Origin: Frateuria_A sp051900425
GTDB taxonomy: Bacteria; Pseudomonadota; Gammaproteobacteria; Xanthomonadales; Rhodanobacteraceae
Direction of reading: 5' to 3'
NCBI RefSeq assembly: GCF_051900425.1
Contig: NZ_JBHZGK010000011.1
Coordinates: 33,652-97,651 of the forward strand
Length of the DNA: 64,000 nucleotides
Position 1 is the stretch's first letter, and each line of letters begins with the position of its first letter. The notes under the pieces were generated by a model. That model had not been told where the DNA came from. It searched no databases and saw nothing but the letters and a program-made list of their open reading frames with translations. Both the position numbers and the translations under genes were made by a program. This document shows, piece by piece, positions 23,433 through 31,914 of the stretch.

Positions 23433-25657
23433 TCGCTGCGACCCATCCATCCACCGCGCTCGATCTCGACGCCTGCGCGCGCGAGCCGATCCACGCCCCC
23501 GGCTTCATCCAGCCCAACGGCCTGTTGCTCGTCATCGAGCCTGAAGGCGGAACCATCGTGCAGAGCGCCATCCCACGCACGCCCCGGTTGCAGAAGTACG
23601 CCTCGGTGCGCGGGCAAACCCTCGAGCGTGCGTTGGGCGGTGCGCTTGGCGGCATGGCGCAGTCCGTTCTGGCCACGCCCGAGCGCGGCACCGTCCATCT
23701 CGGCGTTGTTTCGCTCGACGACGTTGCGCATCACGTGACCGCCCATCGCGCCCAGGGCGCGATCCTGCTGGAGCTGGAGGAAGCCCGCCCCACCGAACTC
23801 GGTTCGCTCGAGGACCTCTACCCGCTCATCCGGGAGTTCATGGCCGACCTGGAGCGCGCCCCCGACACGGCGGCGCTGTGCGACCTGGCGACGCGGCAGC
23901 TGCGCCGTATCACCGGCCTCGATCGGGTGTTGATCTACCGCTTCGACACCGCATGGAACGGTACCGTGATTGCCGAGGCGCGCAACGAGGAGCTGCCGTC
24001 CTACCTCGACCTGCGTTTTCCGGCATCGGACATTCCTGCGCAGGCTCGCGAGCTGTACCGCACCAGCCGCCTGCGCCTGATCGCGAACTCCGACTACACG
24101 CCCGTGCCGCTGGAACCCACGATCAATCCCCTGACCGGCCAGCCCACGGACCTCGGTCAGGCACTGCTGCGCAGCGTATCCCCCGTGCATCTGCAATACA
24201 TGCGCAACATGGGCACCGGAACCTCCATGTCCATCTCGCTGCTGCGCGAAGGCCGGCTGTGGGGGCTGGTTTCCTGCCACAACCGTTTGCCGTGCCGCGT
24301 GCCGTACAACGTTCGAACCGCCTGCGACCTGCTTGGCCAGGTCCTGGCGCTGCAGATCGCAGCCAAGGAGCACGCGGCGGACGTGGAGCAGCGTGTTTCC
24401 AGGCGGGCCATCCAGGCGCGTCTGCTCGCGCTCATGGCGGCGGAGGACGATTTCCAGAAAGGGCTGTCGCAGGAGCCCGGCCAGTTGCTGTCACTCACCC
24501 AGTCCGAAGGTGCGGCGATCGTGCACCAGGGTCGCTGCGTCCTGGTCGGCCGCACGCCAGGCGAACAGGCCGTGAAGGAGCTGGTGGGCTGGCTGGATTC
24601 GGCCCGGCATGGGGACGTGTTCCAGAGCGACAGCCTCGCAAGCGAACTGCCGGCAGCCATACGCTACAAGGATGCGGCCAGCGGCCTGCTCGCCGTTTCC
24701 ATTTCGCAGATGCACGCCAGCTACGTTCTGTGGTTCCGGCCCGAGCTCGTCCACACGGTCAAATGGGGCGGCGACCCGCGCAAGCAGGATCACCCGCAAC
24801 TGAGCCCGCGTACGTCGTTCGAAGCCTGGAAGGAAACCGTGCGGCTGCGGTCCCTCCCCTGGACGCAGGCCGACGTCGAGGGTGCGCTGGAACTGCGTAC
24901 GGCCATCGTGGACATCGTGTTGCGCAAGGCCGAGGAAATGGCGGACCTCAATGAGCAGCTGGTCCGCAGCAACAAGGAACTGGAAGCGTTCTCCTACTCG
25001 GTGAGCCACGATCTCAGGGCTCCGTTCCGCCACATCGTGGGGTACTCGGAGCTGCTGCTGCAGTCGGCCGGCGAAAAGCTCGGCGACCAGGAGAAGCGGT
25101 TCGTGGCAACCATCATCGAATCGGCCAACTCGGCGGGAACGCTGGTGGACAACCTGCTGAGCTTCTCCCAGATGGGGCGAACCACGCTCGGCAAGGTCAA
25201 GGTGAACATGAGCCACCTGCTGGACGAGGTGCGACGGCTGCTCGAGGTGGACACGGCCGGTCGGGACATCGCGTGGAAGATCGACCCGCTTCCCACGGTC
25301 CAGGCCGACCCGATGATGCTTCGACTGGTGTTCCAGAATCTCCTGTCCAACGCGATCAAGTTTACCCGCGAGGCCGATTCGGCCGTCATCCAGATCGGTT
25401 GCGAGGCCCTGGATGACGAATACGTCTTCTGCGTGCGCGACAACGGGTGCGGCTTCGACATGCGCTACGTGCACAAGCTGTTCGGCGTGTTTCAGCGGTT
25501 GCACCACGTGGAAGAGTTCGAAGGCACAGGCATCGGATTGGCAAACGTACGGCGGATCATCGAGCGGCACGGAGGACGCGTCTGGGCCGAGGGCGAAGTA
25601 GGCAAAGGCGCAAGCGTCTATTTCACGCTTCCAAAGGCATCGGGGGGGCAGGCATGA
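23429..25657 (+). CDS. bphP: Bacteriophytochrome histidine kinase (canonical, HisKA type)
   Basis: A 742-residue PAS-GAF-PHY-HisKA-HATPase photoreceptor. Cys16 (DACAREPIH) is the predicted biliverdin attachment point; the following motif reads IQPNG, with Asn for the common His. The GAF core is complete: RFPASDIPAQAR with Asp201, and SPVHLQYMRNMGTGTSMSIS. The PHY tongue has KWGGDP and PRTSF. The transmitter H-box is SVSHDLRAPFRHI (His527), followed by N, G1 and G2 boxes (NLLSNAIKF, DNGCGF, GTGIGL). It overlaps bphO upstream and the response-regulator gene downstream by four bases each. It should photoconvert between Pr and Pfr and phosphorylate the next gene's product. Confidence 0.95.
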   Translation: MIAATHPSTALDLDACAREPIHAPGFIQPNGLLLVIEPEGGTIVQSAIPRTPRLQKYASVRGQTLERALGGALGGMAQSVLATPERGTVHLGVVSLDDVAHHVTAHRAQGAILLELEEARPTELGSLEDLYPLIREFMADLERAPDTAALCDLATRQLRRITGLDRVLIYRFDTAWNGTVIAEARNEELPSYLDLRFPASDIPAQARELYRTSRLRLIANSDYTPVPLEPTINPLTGQPTDLGQALLRSVSPVHLQYMRNMGTGTSMSISLLREGRLWGLVSCHNRLPCRVPYNVRTACDLLGQVLALQIAAKEHAADVEQRVSRRAIQARLLALMAAEDDFQKGLSQEPGQLLSLTQSEGAAIVHQGRCVLVGRTPGEQAVKELVGWLDSARHGDVFQSDSLASELPAAIRYKDAASGLLAVSISQMHASYVLWFRPELVHTVKWGGDPRKQDHPQLSPRTSFEAWKETVRLRSLPWTQADVEGALELRTAIVDIVLRKAEEMADLNEQLVRSNKELEAFSYSVSHDLRAPFRHIVGYSELLLQSAGEKLGDQEKRFVATIIESANSAGTLVDNLLSFSQMGRTTLGKVKVNMSHLLDEVRRLLEVDTAGRDIAWKIDPLPTVQADPMMLRLVFQNLLSNAIKFTREADSAVIQIGCEALDDEYVFCVRDNGCGFDMRYVHKLFGVFQRLHHVEEFEGTGIGLANVRRIIERHGGRVWAEGEVGKGASVYFTLPKASGGQA

Positions 25658-26115
25658 AGGAATTGAGGCCGATACTGCTGGTCGAGGACAACCCCAAGGA
25701 CGCCGAACTCACCCTGGCTGCGCTCGAGCGCTGCAAGCTGTGCAACGACGTGATCCTCGTGCGCGACGGTGCCGAGGCGCTCGACTTCCTGCGCAGCGAG
25801 GGGTCATACGCTGGCCGCGAGGACCCCGGCCCGGTCGTCATGCTGATGGACATCAAGATGCCCAAGATGAATGGCCTGGAAGTGCTGGAGGAAATCCGCC
25901 GCGACCCCCACCTGCGCAGCACCCCGATCGTGATGCTGACCTCCTCGCGCGAAGAGCAGGACCTGGTCCGCAGCTACGAGCTGGGCGTCAACGCCTTCGT
26001 CGTCAAGCCGGTGGACTTCCGCGAATTCTTCGAAGCGATCCAGGGGCTGGGCATGTTCTGGGGCATCACCAACGAACCGCCACCGCATCGCGGGAAGAGG
26101 GGCCCGTCGGCATGA
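25654..26115 (+). CDS. Rcp1-like single-domain response regulator
   Basis: A 153-residue stand-alone receiver domain. It has the acidic pair VEDNPKD at residues 10-16, the phosphoacceptor Asp66 in MLMDIKMPKMNG, the conserved Ser/Thr in VMLTSSREEQD and the Lys in VVKPVDFREF. The extended alpha4 region and the KPVDF ending are those of Rcp1/BphR-type regulators that partner phytochromes. It lacks a DNA-binding or enzymatic output. Its ATG overlaps the phytochrome stop, and its stop overlaps the hybrid kinase start, so it is probably the direct phosphoacceptor and may relay to the hybrid kinase. Confidence 0.93.
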   Translation: MKELRPILLVEDNPKDAELTLAALERCKLCNDVILVRDGAEALDFLRSEGSYAGREDPGPVVMLMDIKMPKMNGLEVLEEIRRDPHLRSTPIVMLTSSREEQDLVRSYELGVNAFVVKPVDFREFFEAIQGLGMFWGITNEPPPHRGKRGPSA

Positions 26116-28532
26116 CGACATCGCAAGCCGAGAACCTGGACCAGGCGTCATGCATACGCATCCTCCTGCTCGAAGACAGTGCATTGGACGCCGAGCTGGT
26201 CACCAGCCAGCTTGGCGCAGCCGGCCTGCGTTTCGACCTGCACCGGGTGTGGACGCGCGAGCAGTTCCTCGAGGCGCTCGATGACGGCCCGGACGTGATC
26301 CTCGCCGATCACGTGCTGCCGCAGTTCGATGGCGATACGGCCCTCACGCTGGCCCAGGAACGCTCACCGGGCATCCCGTTCATCTTCGTCTCCGGAACCC
26401 TCACCGAGGAACTCGCCGTCCAGGCGTTGAAGCGGGGTGCCACCGACTATGTCGTCAAGCAGCGTTTGCACCGACTCCCCGAGGCGGTCCGCCGTGCGAT
26501 CACCGAGGCACGGGAGCGCCATGCCCTGCGCACCACGGAGGCGGAGCTGAGCCAGAGCCGCAACCGGCTCCGCCAGATCGCCGATGCCCTGCCCGTGCTG
26601 ATCGCCTATGTGGACACGAACCAGCGCTATCGCTTTGCCAACCGGGCCTACGAGGACTGGTTCGGGCTCACACAGCAGCAGATCCTCGGCCGTCATGTCG
26701 CCGACGTGACGGGCGAAGCCACCTATCAACGCGTGCGGCTGGCGATCGAGCACGTACTGGCCGGCGAACGCCAGAGCTTCGAAACGGCGGTTTCTTACCG
26801 CAACACGGCCCTTCGCCAGATGCAGATCGACTATGTGCCCGAGTGCGCGCCCGACGGGACGATCACCGGCTATTACGCCCTCGGCATGGATATCAGCAAG
26901 CGCAAGGCCGCGGAGGCTGCGCTTCGCAATCTCAACGAGACGCTGGAAAGCCAGGTACGCGAACGCACCCGTGCGTTGCTGCAGAGCGAGGCACGTCTGC
27001 GCGCGATGTTCGAAACCAGTCTTCAGCACCATGGCCTGGTTTCTCCCCAGGGCGAGCTGCTCGATGCGAACACCGCCTCGCTGGAAAGCATTCTGTGTAC
27101 CCGCGAAGAGGTCGTCGGTCGCGCGTTCTGGGAAACACCCTGGTTCTCGGGCACGCCCGGCGCGCCCGAGGTGGCCCGCGCGATGGTGGAACGCGCCGCG
27201 GCGGGTGAAATCGTGCGGCAGGAGCTCACGCTCAGGTTGCCCACCGGAGAGCGCTCGTTCGACTACTCCATGCGCCCGCTGCGCGACCACAACGGAGAGC
27301 TTGTCGCCATTGTCCCCGAAGCGGTGGAAACGACCGCTCGCCGCCAGGCCGAAGAGGCCCTGCGCCAGTCGCAGAAGATGGAGGCGGTGGGACAACTCAC
27401 CGGCGGCATAGCGCATGACTTCAACAACCTGCTGACGGTGATCGGCGGCAATATCGACATCGCCATGTCCCGCGCCGAACGCGCGGGCCAGCTGGAGCCG
27501 CGGGTCGCGGCCGCCCTGGAGAGTGCCCAGCGCGGGGCCGAACGTGCGGCCGCGCTTACCCAGCGGTTGCTCGCGTTCTCCCGTCGCCAACCCCTTCAAC
27601 CACGACCGCTGGACCTCAACAAGCTGGTGCTGGGCATGTGCGAGCTGCTGCGCCGCTCGCTTGGGGAAACCATCGAGCTGGAGGTGTCCACGGGGCCCGG
27701 GGTCTGGAAAGTCGAGGCCGATCCAAACCAGCTGGAGGCGGCCATCCTCAACCTGGTGGTCAACGCGCGCGATGCGATGCCCTCCGGAGGCCGCATGGTC
27801 ATCGAGACGTCCAACGCCTATCTGGACGCCTCCTATATCGCGAACAACGGCGAAGCGACGCCCGGCCGCTACGCCGTCGTCTGCGTCACCGACACCGGCT
27901 GCGGCATGTCGGAGGAAACGCGGGCGCGAGTCTTCGAGCCGTTCTTCACGACCAAGGAGGTCGGCCGTGGCACCGGGCTCGGGCTGTCCATGGTCTATGG
28001 TTTCATCACCCAGTCGGGTGGCCATGTGCAGATCGAATCCGAACCCGGTCAGGGAACCCAGGTAAAGCTCTATCTGCCACGGCTCCAGCGTGAAGCAGAG
28101 CAGGAATCGGACGCCCCCTGCCGCTCGGTACTGCAGGCGAGCCTGCAGGAAGAAACCGTCCTGGTCGCCGAGGACGACGACGACGTGCGCGCGTACACCG
28201 TCGAATGTCTGCGCGGACTCGGCTATCGGGTCTTGGAAGCGCACGACGGGGCTTCAGCGCTTCGCTTGCTGGAACGCCAGGAGGCTCCGGTGCGGTTGTT
28301 GTTCACGGACGTGGTCATGCCGGGCATGTCGGGCCGCGAGTTGGCCGATCGTGCCCGGGAGATCCATCCCGGTCTGCAGATCCTCTTCACTTCCGGCTAC
28401 ACCCGCGATGCCATAGCCAGCGGCGGGCGGCTGGAGCCCGGCATCGCGATCATCCCCAAGCCCTTTACCTATGCCAGCCTGGCGAGCAAGGTCCGCGACG
28501 TACTCGAAGGGCGATCCGGACCCTTGCAATAA
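26112..28532 (+). CDS. Hybrid sensor kinase, REC-PAS-PAS-HisKA-HATPase-REC
   Basis: An 806-residue soluble hybrid kinase. An N-terminal receiver (Asp66 in ILADHVLPQFDG) is followed by two PAS domains (about 150-275 and 300-430). Next comes a HisKA domain with QLTGGIAHDFNNLL, and an HATPase (NLVVNARDAMP, DTGCGM, GTGLGLSMVYG). A C-terminal receiver ends the protein, with TDVVMPGMSG and IPKPF. No membrane segment is seen. The front receiver could take phosphate from the phytochromes or pass it through the Rcp-like protein; the back receiver needs an HPt partner that is not adjacent. ATGA overlap with the response regulator gene makes it the last member of the operon. Confidence 0.93.
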   Translation: MTTSQAENLDQASCIRILLLEDSALDAELVTSQLGAAGLRFDLHRVWTREQFLEALDDGPDVILADHVLPQFDGDTALTLAQERSPGIPFIFVSGTLTEELAVQALKRGATDYVVKQRLHRLPEAVRRAITEARERHALRTTEAELSQSRNRLRQIADALPVLIAYVDTNQRYRFANRAYEDWFGLTQQQILGRHVADVTGEATYQRVRLAIEHVLAGERQSFETAVSYRNTALRQMQIDYVPECAPDGTITGYYALGMDISKRKAAEAALRNLNETLESQVRERTRALLQSEARLRAMFETSLQHHGLVSPQGELLDANTASLESILCTREEVVGRAFWETPWFSGTPGAPEVARAMVERAAAGEIVRQELTLRLPTGERSFDYSMRPLRDHNGELVAIVPEAVETTARRQAEEALRQSQKMEAVGQLTGGIAHDFNNLLTVIGGNIDIAMSRAERAGQLEPRVAAALESAQRGAERAAALTQRLLAFSRRQPLQPRPLDLNKLVLGMCELLRRSLGETIELEVSTGPGVWKVEADPNQLEAAILNLVVNARDAMPSGGRMVIETSNAYLDASYIANNGEATPGRYAVVCVTDTGCGMSEETRARVFEPFFTTKEVGRGTGLGLSMVYGFITQSGGHVQIESEPGQGTQVKLYLPRLQREAEQESDAPCRSVLQASLQEETVLVAEDDDDVRAYTVECLRGLGYRVLEAHDGASALRLLERQEAPVRLLFTDVVMPGMSGRELADRAREIHPGLQILFTSGYTRDAIASGGRLEPGIAIIPKPFTYASLASKVRDVLEGRSGPLQ

Positions 28533-28853
28533 GCGGCCGCGGCGACCCATGGGCGAGCCGGTGCAAAGCGCCGGCTCGCCGTGATGTTTCGCGTTACCTC
28601 CCGTGACTGCCCGGGAGCGCCGGCGACCCTGCCTGCGCTGCGAAAACCGTGAGCGTCCTTGGCGATCCGCAGACGAAATCTTGTCCTTGTGTTCACTAGT
28701 GAGTAGGCGCCACGTCGCCTTGCAGGCAAGCTTCCGGGGCTCAGCAAGTCGATGCCCACAACGCGTCGACCACAACGATGACGACGAACGCAAGCTTGCT
28801 GCATTTCCCGCCAGAGGGAGGTCGCATAGGCTCTAGACGGGATACGAGACACG
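28533..28853. other. Intergenic stretch after the photosensory operon
   Basis: 321 bases without a supported gene. It contains a strong stem-loop at 28552-28580 just after the hybrid kinase, an AT-richer patch near 28680-28700 (TTGTCCTTGTGTTCACTAGTGAGTA), and the leader of the right-hand Crp-like gene. The patch may hold that gene's promoter, but no convincing -35/-10 pair was found. Confidence 0.5.
28552..28580 (+). terminator. Probable terminator of the photosensory operon
   Basis: GGCGAGCCGG and CCGGCTCGCC form a perfect 10-base stem with a 9-base loop, 20 bases after the hybrid kinase stop. Only a short, interrupted T-tract (GTGATGTTT) follows, so termination may be partial. Confidence 0.45.
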
Positions 28854-29648
28854 GTGGCGGCACCCGGGAATTCAGCATTGAACTGGACGGCGAACAGCCT
28901 CCTCGGCTCGTTGTCGCCAGACGACGTGTCGCTACTGGCGCCCCACCTCCTGCCCTGGCCAGGCGAGGCTGGAGCCAGCCTCTACGCACCGGGTGACCAT
29001 GTCGGCACCGTGTTCTTCCCGTGCGGGCCCAGCCTGGTTTCGTACCGGGTCATGCTCGAGGATGGGCGCGGCGTGGAGACGGCGCTCATCGGACGGGAAG
29101 GCGCGGTAGGCGGCATCGTCAGTCATGGCCGGCTGCCTGCCTACGCCCACGCCCTGGTGCAGTTTCCGGGGTGGTTCTACCGCATGGGAACGCGCCAGCT
29201 GGAGCAGGCGAAGATCAGCTCGCCCAGCCTGCGCCTCCAGTTCGCGCGATATGCCGATTGCATGGTGGCGCAGGTATTCCAGTCGGTCGCCTGCAACGCT
29301 GCGCATACCATCGAGCAACGTGCGGCGAAATGGCTGATCGCGGCGCTCGACCGTACCGGCGACAGCGACGTGCCGCTGACCCAGGAACAACTCGCCTCGA
29401 TGCTCGGCGTCGGTCGAAGCTACATCAGCCGTGTCGTGCAGAACATGCGGCTGCGCGGCGTCCTCGAAACACGGCGGGGCACCGTGAAAGTGCACGACAT
29501 GGCCGAGCTTCAGCGCGTGTCCTGCCGATGCAACGACACCGTTCGCCGGCACTTCGATGAGGTTCTCAAAGGTGTCTACCCGTCCGACGACGACGGTATC
29601 CGACCGGCGACCGGCATGCCGCCTCCCGGCATTGACGCTCCAGAGTGA
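28854..29648 (+). CDS. Crp/Fnr-family transcriptional regulator (right paralogue)
   Basis: A 264-residue regulator closely related to the left-hand paralogue. Shared blocks include FFPCGPSLVSY, LEDGRGVETALIGREGAVGGIVS, QFARYADCMVAQVFQSVACNAAHTIEQR and the HTH LTQEQLASMLGVGRSYISRV. The recognition helix region is identical up to Val, while the following wing differs (VQNMRLRGVLE versus IKQLKDRGILE). A CxC motif (CRCND) recurs after the HTH. It starts with GTG at 28854; no ATG fits the family N-terminus. It lies in the same direction as the phytochrome operon, 321 bp after it, with its own likely promoter. Ligand and targets are unknown. Confidence 0.9.
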   Translation: MAAPGNSALNWTANSLLGSLSPDDVSLLAPHLLPWPGEAGASLYAPGDHVGTVFFPCGPSLVSYRVMLEDGRGVETALIGREGAVGGIVSHGRLPAYAHALVQFPGWFYRMGTRQLEQAKISSPSLRLQFARYADCMVAQVFQSVACNAAHTIEQRAAKWLIAALDRTGDSDVPLTQEQLASMLGVGRSYISRVVQNMRLRGVLETRRGTVKVHDMAELQRVSCRCNDTVRRHFDEVLKGVYPSDDDGIRPATGMPPPGIDAPE

Positions 29649-29742
29649 GTTGGCGTCCGGCGGCCGTGAACGCTCGATATGAAGCGGAGAACTGCCGCTT
29701 CACGGGCCAGGTAGCCCGGAGGCCGACGCGCGATCACTGGAG

Positions 29743-29832
29743 TGGCGGAGAGAGTGGGATTCGAACCCACGGAAGGTTTGACCCTTCGCCGGTTTTCAAG
29801 ACCGGTGCCTTAAACCGCTCGGCCATCTCTCC
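29743..29832 (-). tRNA. tRNA-Ser (anticodon UGA)
   Basis: A 90-base serine tRNA with a long variable arm. The acceptor GGAGAGA pairs with TCTCTCC, the anticodon loop CTTGAAA carries TGA, the T-loop GTTCGAATCC is standard, and CCA is encoded at the 3' end (29743-29745 on the complementary strand). It sits 27 bases downstream of serS, on the same strand. Confidence 0.96.
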
Positions 29833-29859
29833 ATTGGACGTTGGGCGCGTGGTTACGCC

Positions 29860-31140
29860 TCAGGCGATGCGATCCAGGCCCCGCAGATAGGGCCTGAGCG
29901 CGTCGGGTACGGTAATCGAACCGTCGGCGTTCTGGTAGTTCTCCATCACCGCGATCAGGGTGCGGCCAATGGCCAGGCCGGAGCCGTTCAAGGTATGGAC
30001 CAGTTCCGGTTTGCCGGTTTCCACGTTGCGCACGCGCGCCTGCAGGCGGCGGGCCTGGAAGTCTTCGAAGTTCGAGCAACTGGAAATCTCGCGGTAGGTA
30101 GCCTGGCTCGGCAGCCACACTTCCAGGTCGTAGGTCTTGGTCGAACCGAAACCCATGTCGCCGGTGCAAAGCAGCATCCTGCGGTACGGCAGGCCGAGCA
30201 GCTGCAAGACCTTTTCGGCGTGGCCGACCATTTCCTCCAGTTGCGCGTACGAGTCGCCGGCGCGAGCCACCTGCACCATCTCGACTTTCTCGAACTGGTG
30301 CTGGCGGATCATGCCGCGGGTGTCGCGGCCGTAGCTGCCCGCCTCGGCGCGGAAGCACAGCGTGTGGGCGGTCATGCGCAGCGGGAGCGCGTCGTTGTCC
30401 TGGATGGTGTCGCGCACCAGGTTGGTCAGCGGCACTTCGGCGGTGGGGACCAGGTAGCGCTTCGATTCGCCGACTTCGGTAGCGAACAGGTCGTCCTCGA
30501 ACTTGGGCAACTGGCCGGTGCCCTGCATGCTTTCGGCATTGACCAGCACCGGAACGTTGCATTCGAGGTAGCCGTGCTCGCCGGTGTGCAGGTCGAGCAT
30601 GAACTGGCCCAGCGCGCGGTGCAGGTGGGCCAGCTGCCCGCGCAGCACGGTGAAGCGCGCGCCGGAGAGCTTGGCGCCGGCGTCGCCATCGAGCCAGCCG
30701 TGGCGCTCGCCCAGTTCGACGTGGTCCTTGACCTGGAAGTCGAAGTGGCGCGGCTCGCCCCAACGGCTGATCTCGACGTTGTCGTGCTCGTCCCTGCCGA
30801 TCGGCACCGACTCGTGCGGAAGGTTGGGAATGCCCAGTGCGATGCCGGCAAGCTTGCACTGCACGTCACCGAGCGCCTGCTCGTTGGCCTTGAGCCGGTC
30901 GCCGATGCCGGCGACTTCGGCCATCAGGGGCGCGACGTCCTCGCCCCTGGCCTTGGCCTGCCCGATTGCCTTGGAACGGGTATTGCGCAGGTTCTGCAGT
31001 TCTTGCGTTTCGGTGGACAGGCGCTTGCGCTCGGCCTCCAGCGCTTCGACGGCTTCGACGTCCAAGTCGAAGTTGCGGGTTTGCTTGAGGCGCGCGGCAG
31101 TCTCGGCCAGGCGAGCGCGCAGGAGGGCGGGGTCCAGCAT
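29860..31140 (-). CDS. serS: Seryl-tRNA synthetase
   Basis: A class II aminoacyl-tRNA synthetase of 426 residues that charges serine and selenocysteine tRNAs. The N-terminal coiled-coil arm that recognises the long variable arm spans residues 30-100. Class II motifs follow: FRAEAGSYGRDTRGMIRQHQFEKVEM (motif 2) and NGSGLAIGRTLIAVMENYQ (motif 3). The start codon at 31140 (MLDPALLRARL) is the family norm. It ends 27 bases before a tRNA-Ser gene and is the last protein gene of the ftsK-lolA-rarA-serS run. Confidence 0.97.
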   Translation of the reverse strand: MLDPALLRARLAETAARLKQTRNFDLDVEAVEALEAERKRLSTETQELQNLRNTRSKAIGQAKARGEDVAPLMAEVAGIGDRLKANEQALGDVQCKLAGIALGIPNLPHESVPIGRDEHDNVEISRWGEPRHFDFQVKDHVELGERHGWLDGDAGAKLSGARFTVLRGQLAHLHRALGQFMLDLHTGEHGYLECNVPVLVNAESMQGTGQLPKFEDDLFATEVGESKRYLVPTAEVPLTNLVRDTIQDNDALPLRMTAHTLCFRAEAGSYGRDTRGMIRQHQFEKVEMVQVARAGDSYAQLEEMVGHAEKVLQLLGLPYRRMLLCTGDMGFGSTKTYDLEVWLPSQATYREISSCSNFEDFQARRLQARVRNVETGKPELVHTLNGSGLAIGRTLIAVMENYQNADGSITVPDALRPYLRGLDRIA

Positions 31141-31260
31141 GGGGGCGTTCCGTCGGAGTGCTTGAACGGTCGATTATCGCCGTCGCGGCCACGCGCTAGC
31201 AACGCGCGGCCGCCCCCGAAGGCCTGCAGGCGCTACCTGTGGCCGCCTGCTGACCGAGAC

Positions 31261-31836
31261 TCAGGCAGGCTTGCGTTCGCGCCGGCCGATCCACCAGGCC
31301 ATCGCGGCACCAGCGAGCAGCCAGCCGATTACCTGCTCCACCAGCGCCGCCGCCGTGAAGCTGGCCGGGAATCGATACCAGTTCCAGTACGGCACCATGG
31401 TGCTCAGCCAGGCGAATACCGCCGCGGCGCCGGCCAGGCCAAGGCGGCGGCCCAGGCCGAGCCCGGGCACGCTCATCAGGATCGCCAGCACGAGCGCGGC
31501 GAGTGTGTCGCCCACCCACTGCGTCGCCAGCTGCGGGCCCATGTGGGTCATGTCCTCGCCTTGCGGCAGGTAGACCACCCAGGCGTAGGGCGCGGCGCTG
31601 GCCTTGGCGCCGTAGGCCTTGACGGCGGCCTCATCGTGCATCGCGTCCGGGTCGAGCCACGGAAGGATGTAGACGCCCGGCTCGTTGCCCAGGCCCTCGT
31701 GCAGGCTGGCCAGCACCATCTCTTCGTGGGCCGGCGGGCGGATGCCCGGGTTGCCCAGACCCAGCGCCATGTGGGCCACGGCACCCCAGATGAACATCAC
31801 GATGCCGCCGATCAGTGCCGCGATCACGATACGCAT
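31261..31836 (-). CDS. Conserved membrane protein of unknown function
   Basis: A 191-residue protein with four likely membrane helices: residues 3-25 (IVIAALIGGIVMFIWGAVAHM), about 110-127, 132-150 and 162-182 (VEQVIGWLLAGAAMAWWI). A periplasmic loop of about 80 residues separates the first two (NEPGVYILPWLDPD...). The C-terminus is basic (GRRERKPA). The GGGGAG site before ATG 31836 is good. I do not recognise a named family; similar proteins are seen as uncharacterised in Xanthomonadales. It lies between rarA and serS on the same strand, a place empty in E. coli. Confidence 0.85.
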   Translation of the reverse strand: MRIVIAALIGGIVMFIWGAVAHMALGLGNPGIRPPAHEEMVLASLHEGLGNEPGVYILPWLDPDAMHDEAAVKAYGAKASAAPYAWVVYLPQGEDMTHMGPQLATQWVGDTLAALVLAILMSVPGLGLGRRLGLAGAAAVFAWLSTMVPYWNWYRFPASFTAAALVEQVIGWLLAGAAMAWWIGRRERKPA

Positions 31837-31914
31837 GGTGCTCCCCTCCCCGGTTGGTCGGCTGACTCTAGGGAGGCGGACGGTCGGAGATCAAGCGCGG
31901 GGATGCCTGTCGCG

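Noticed and set aside
19368..29832. tRNA-Ser as an integration site for the photosensory island
   Set aside because: The island ends near the tRNA, but no direct repeat of the tRNA 3' end was seen at the far side near 19.1-19.4 kb, no integrase is present and base composition does not differ clearly.
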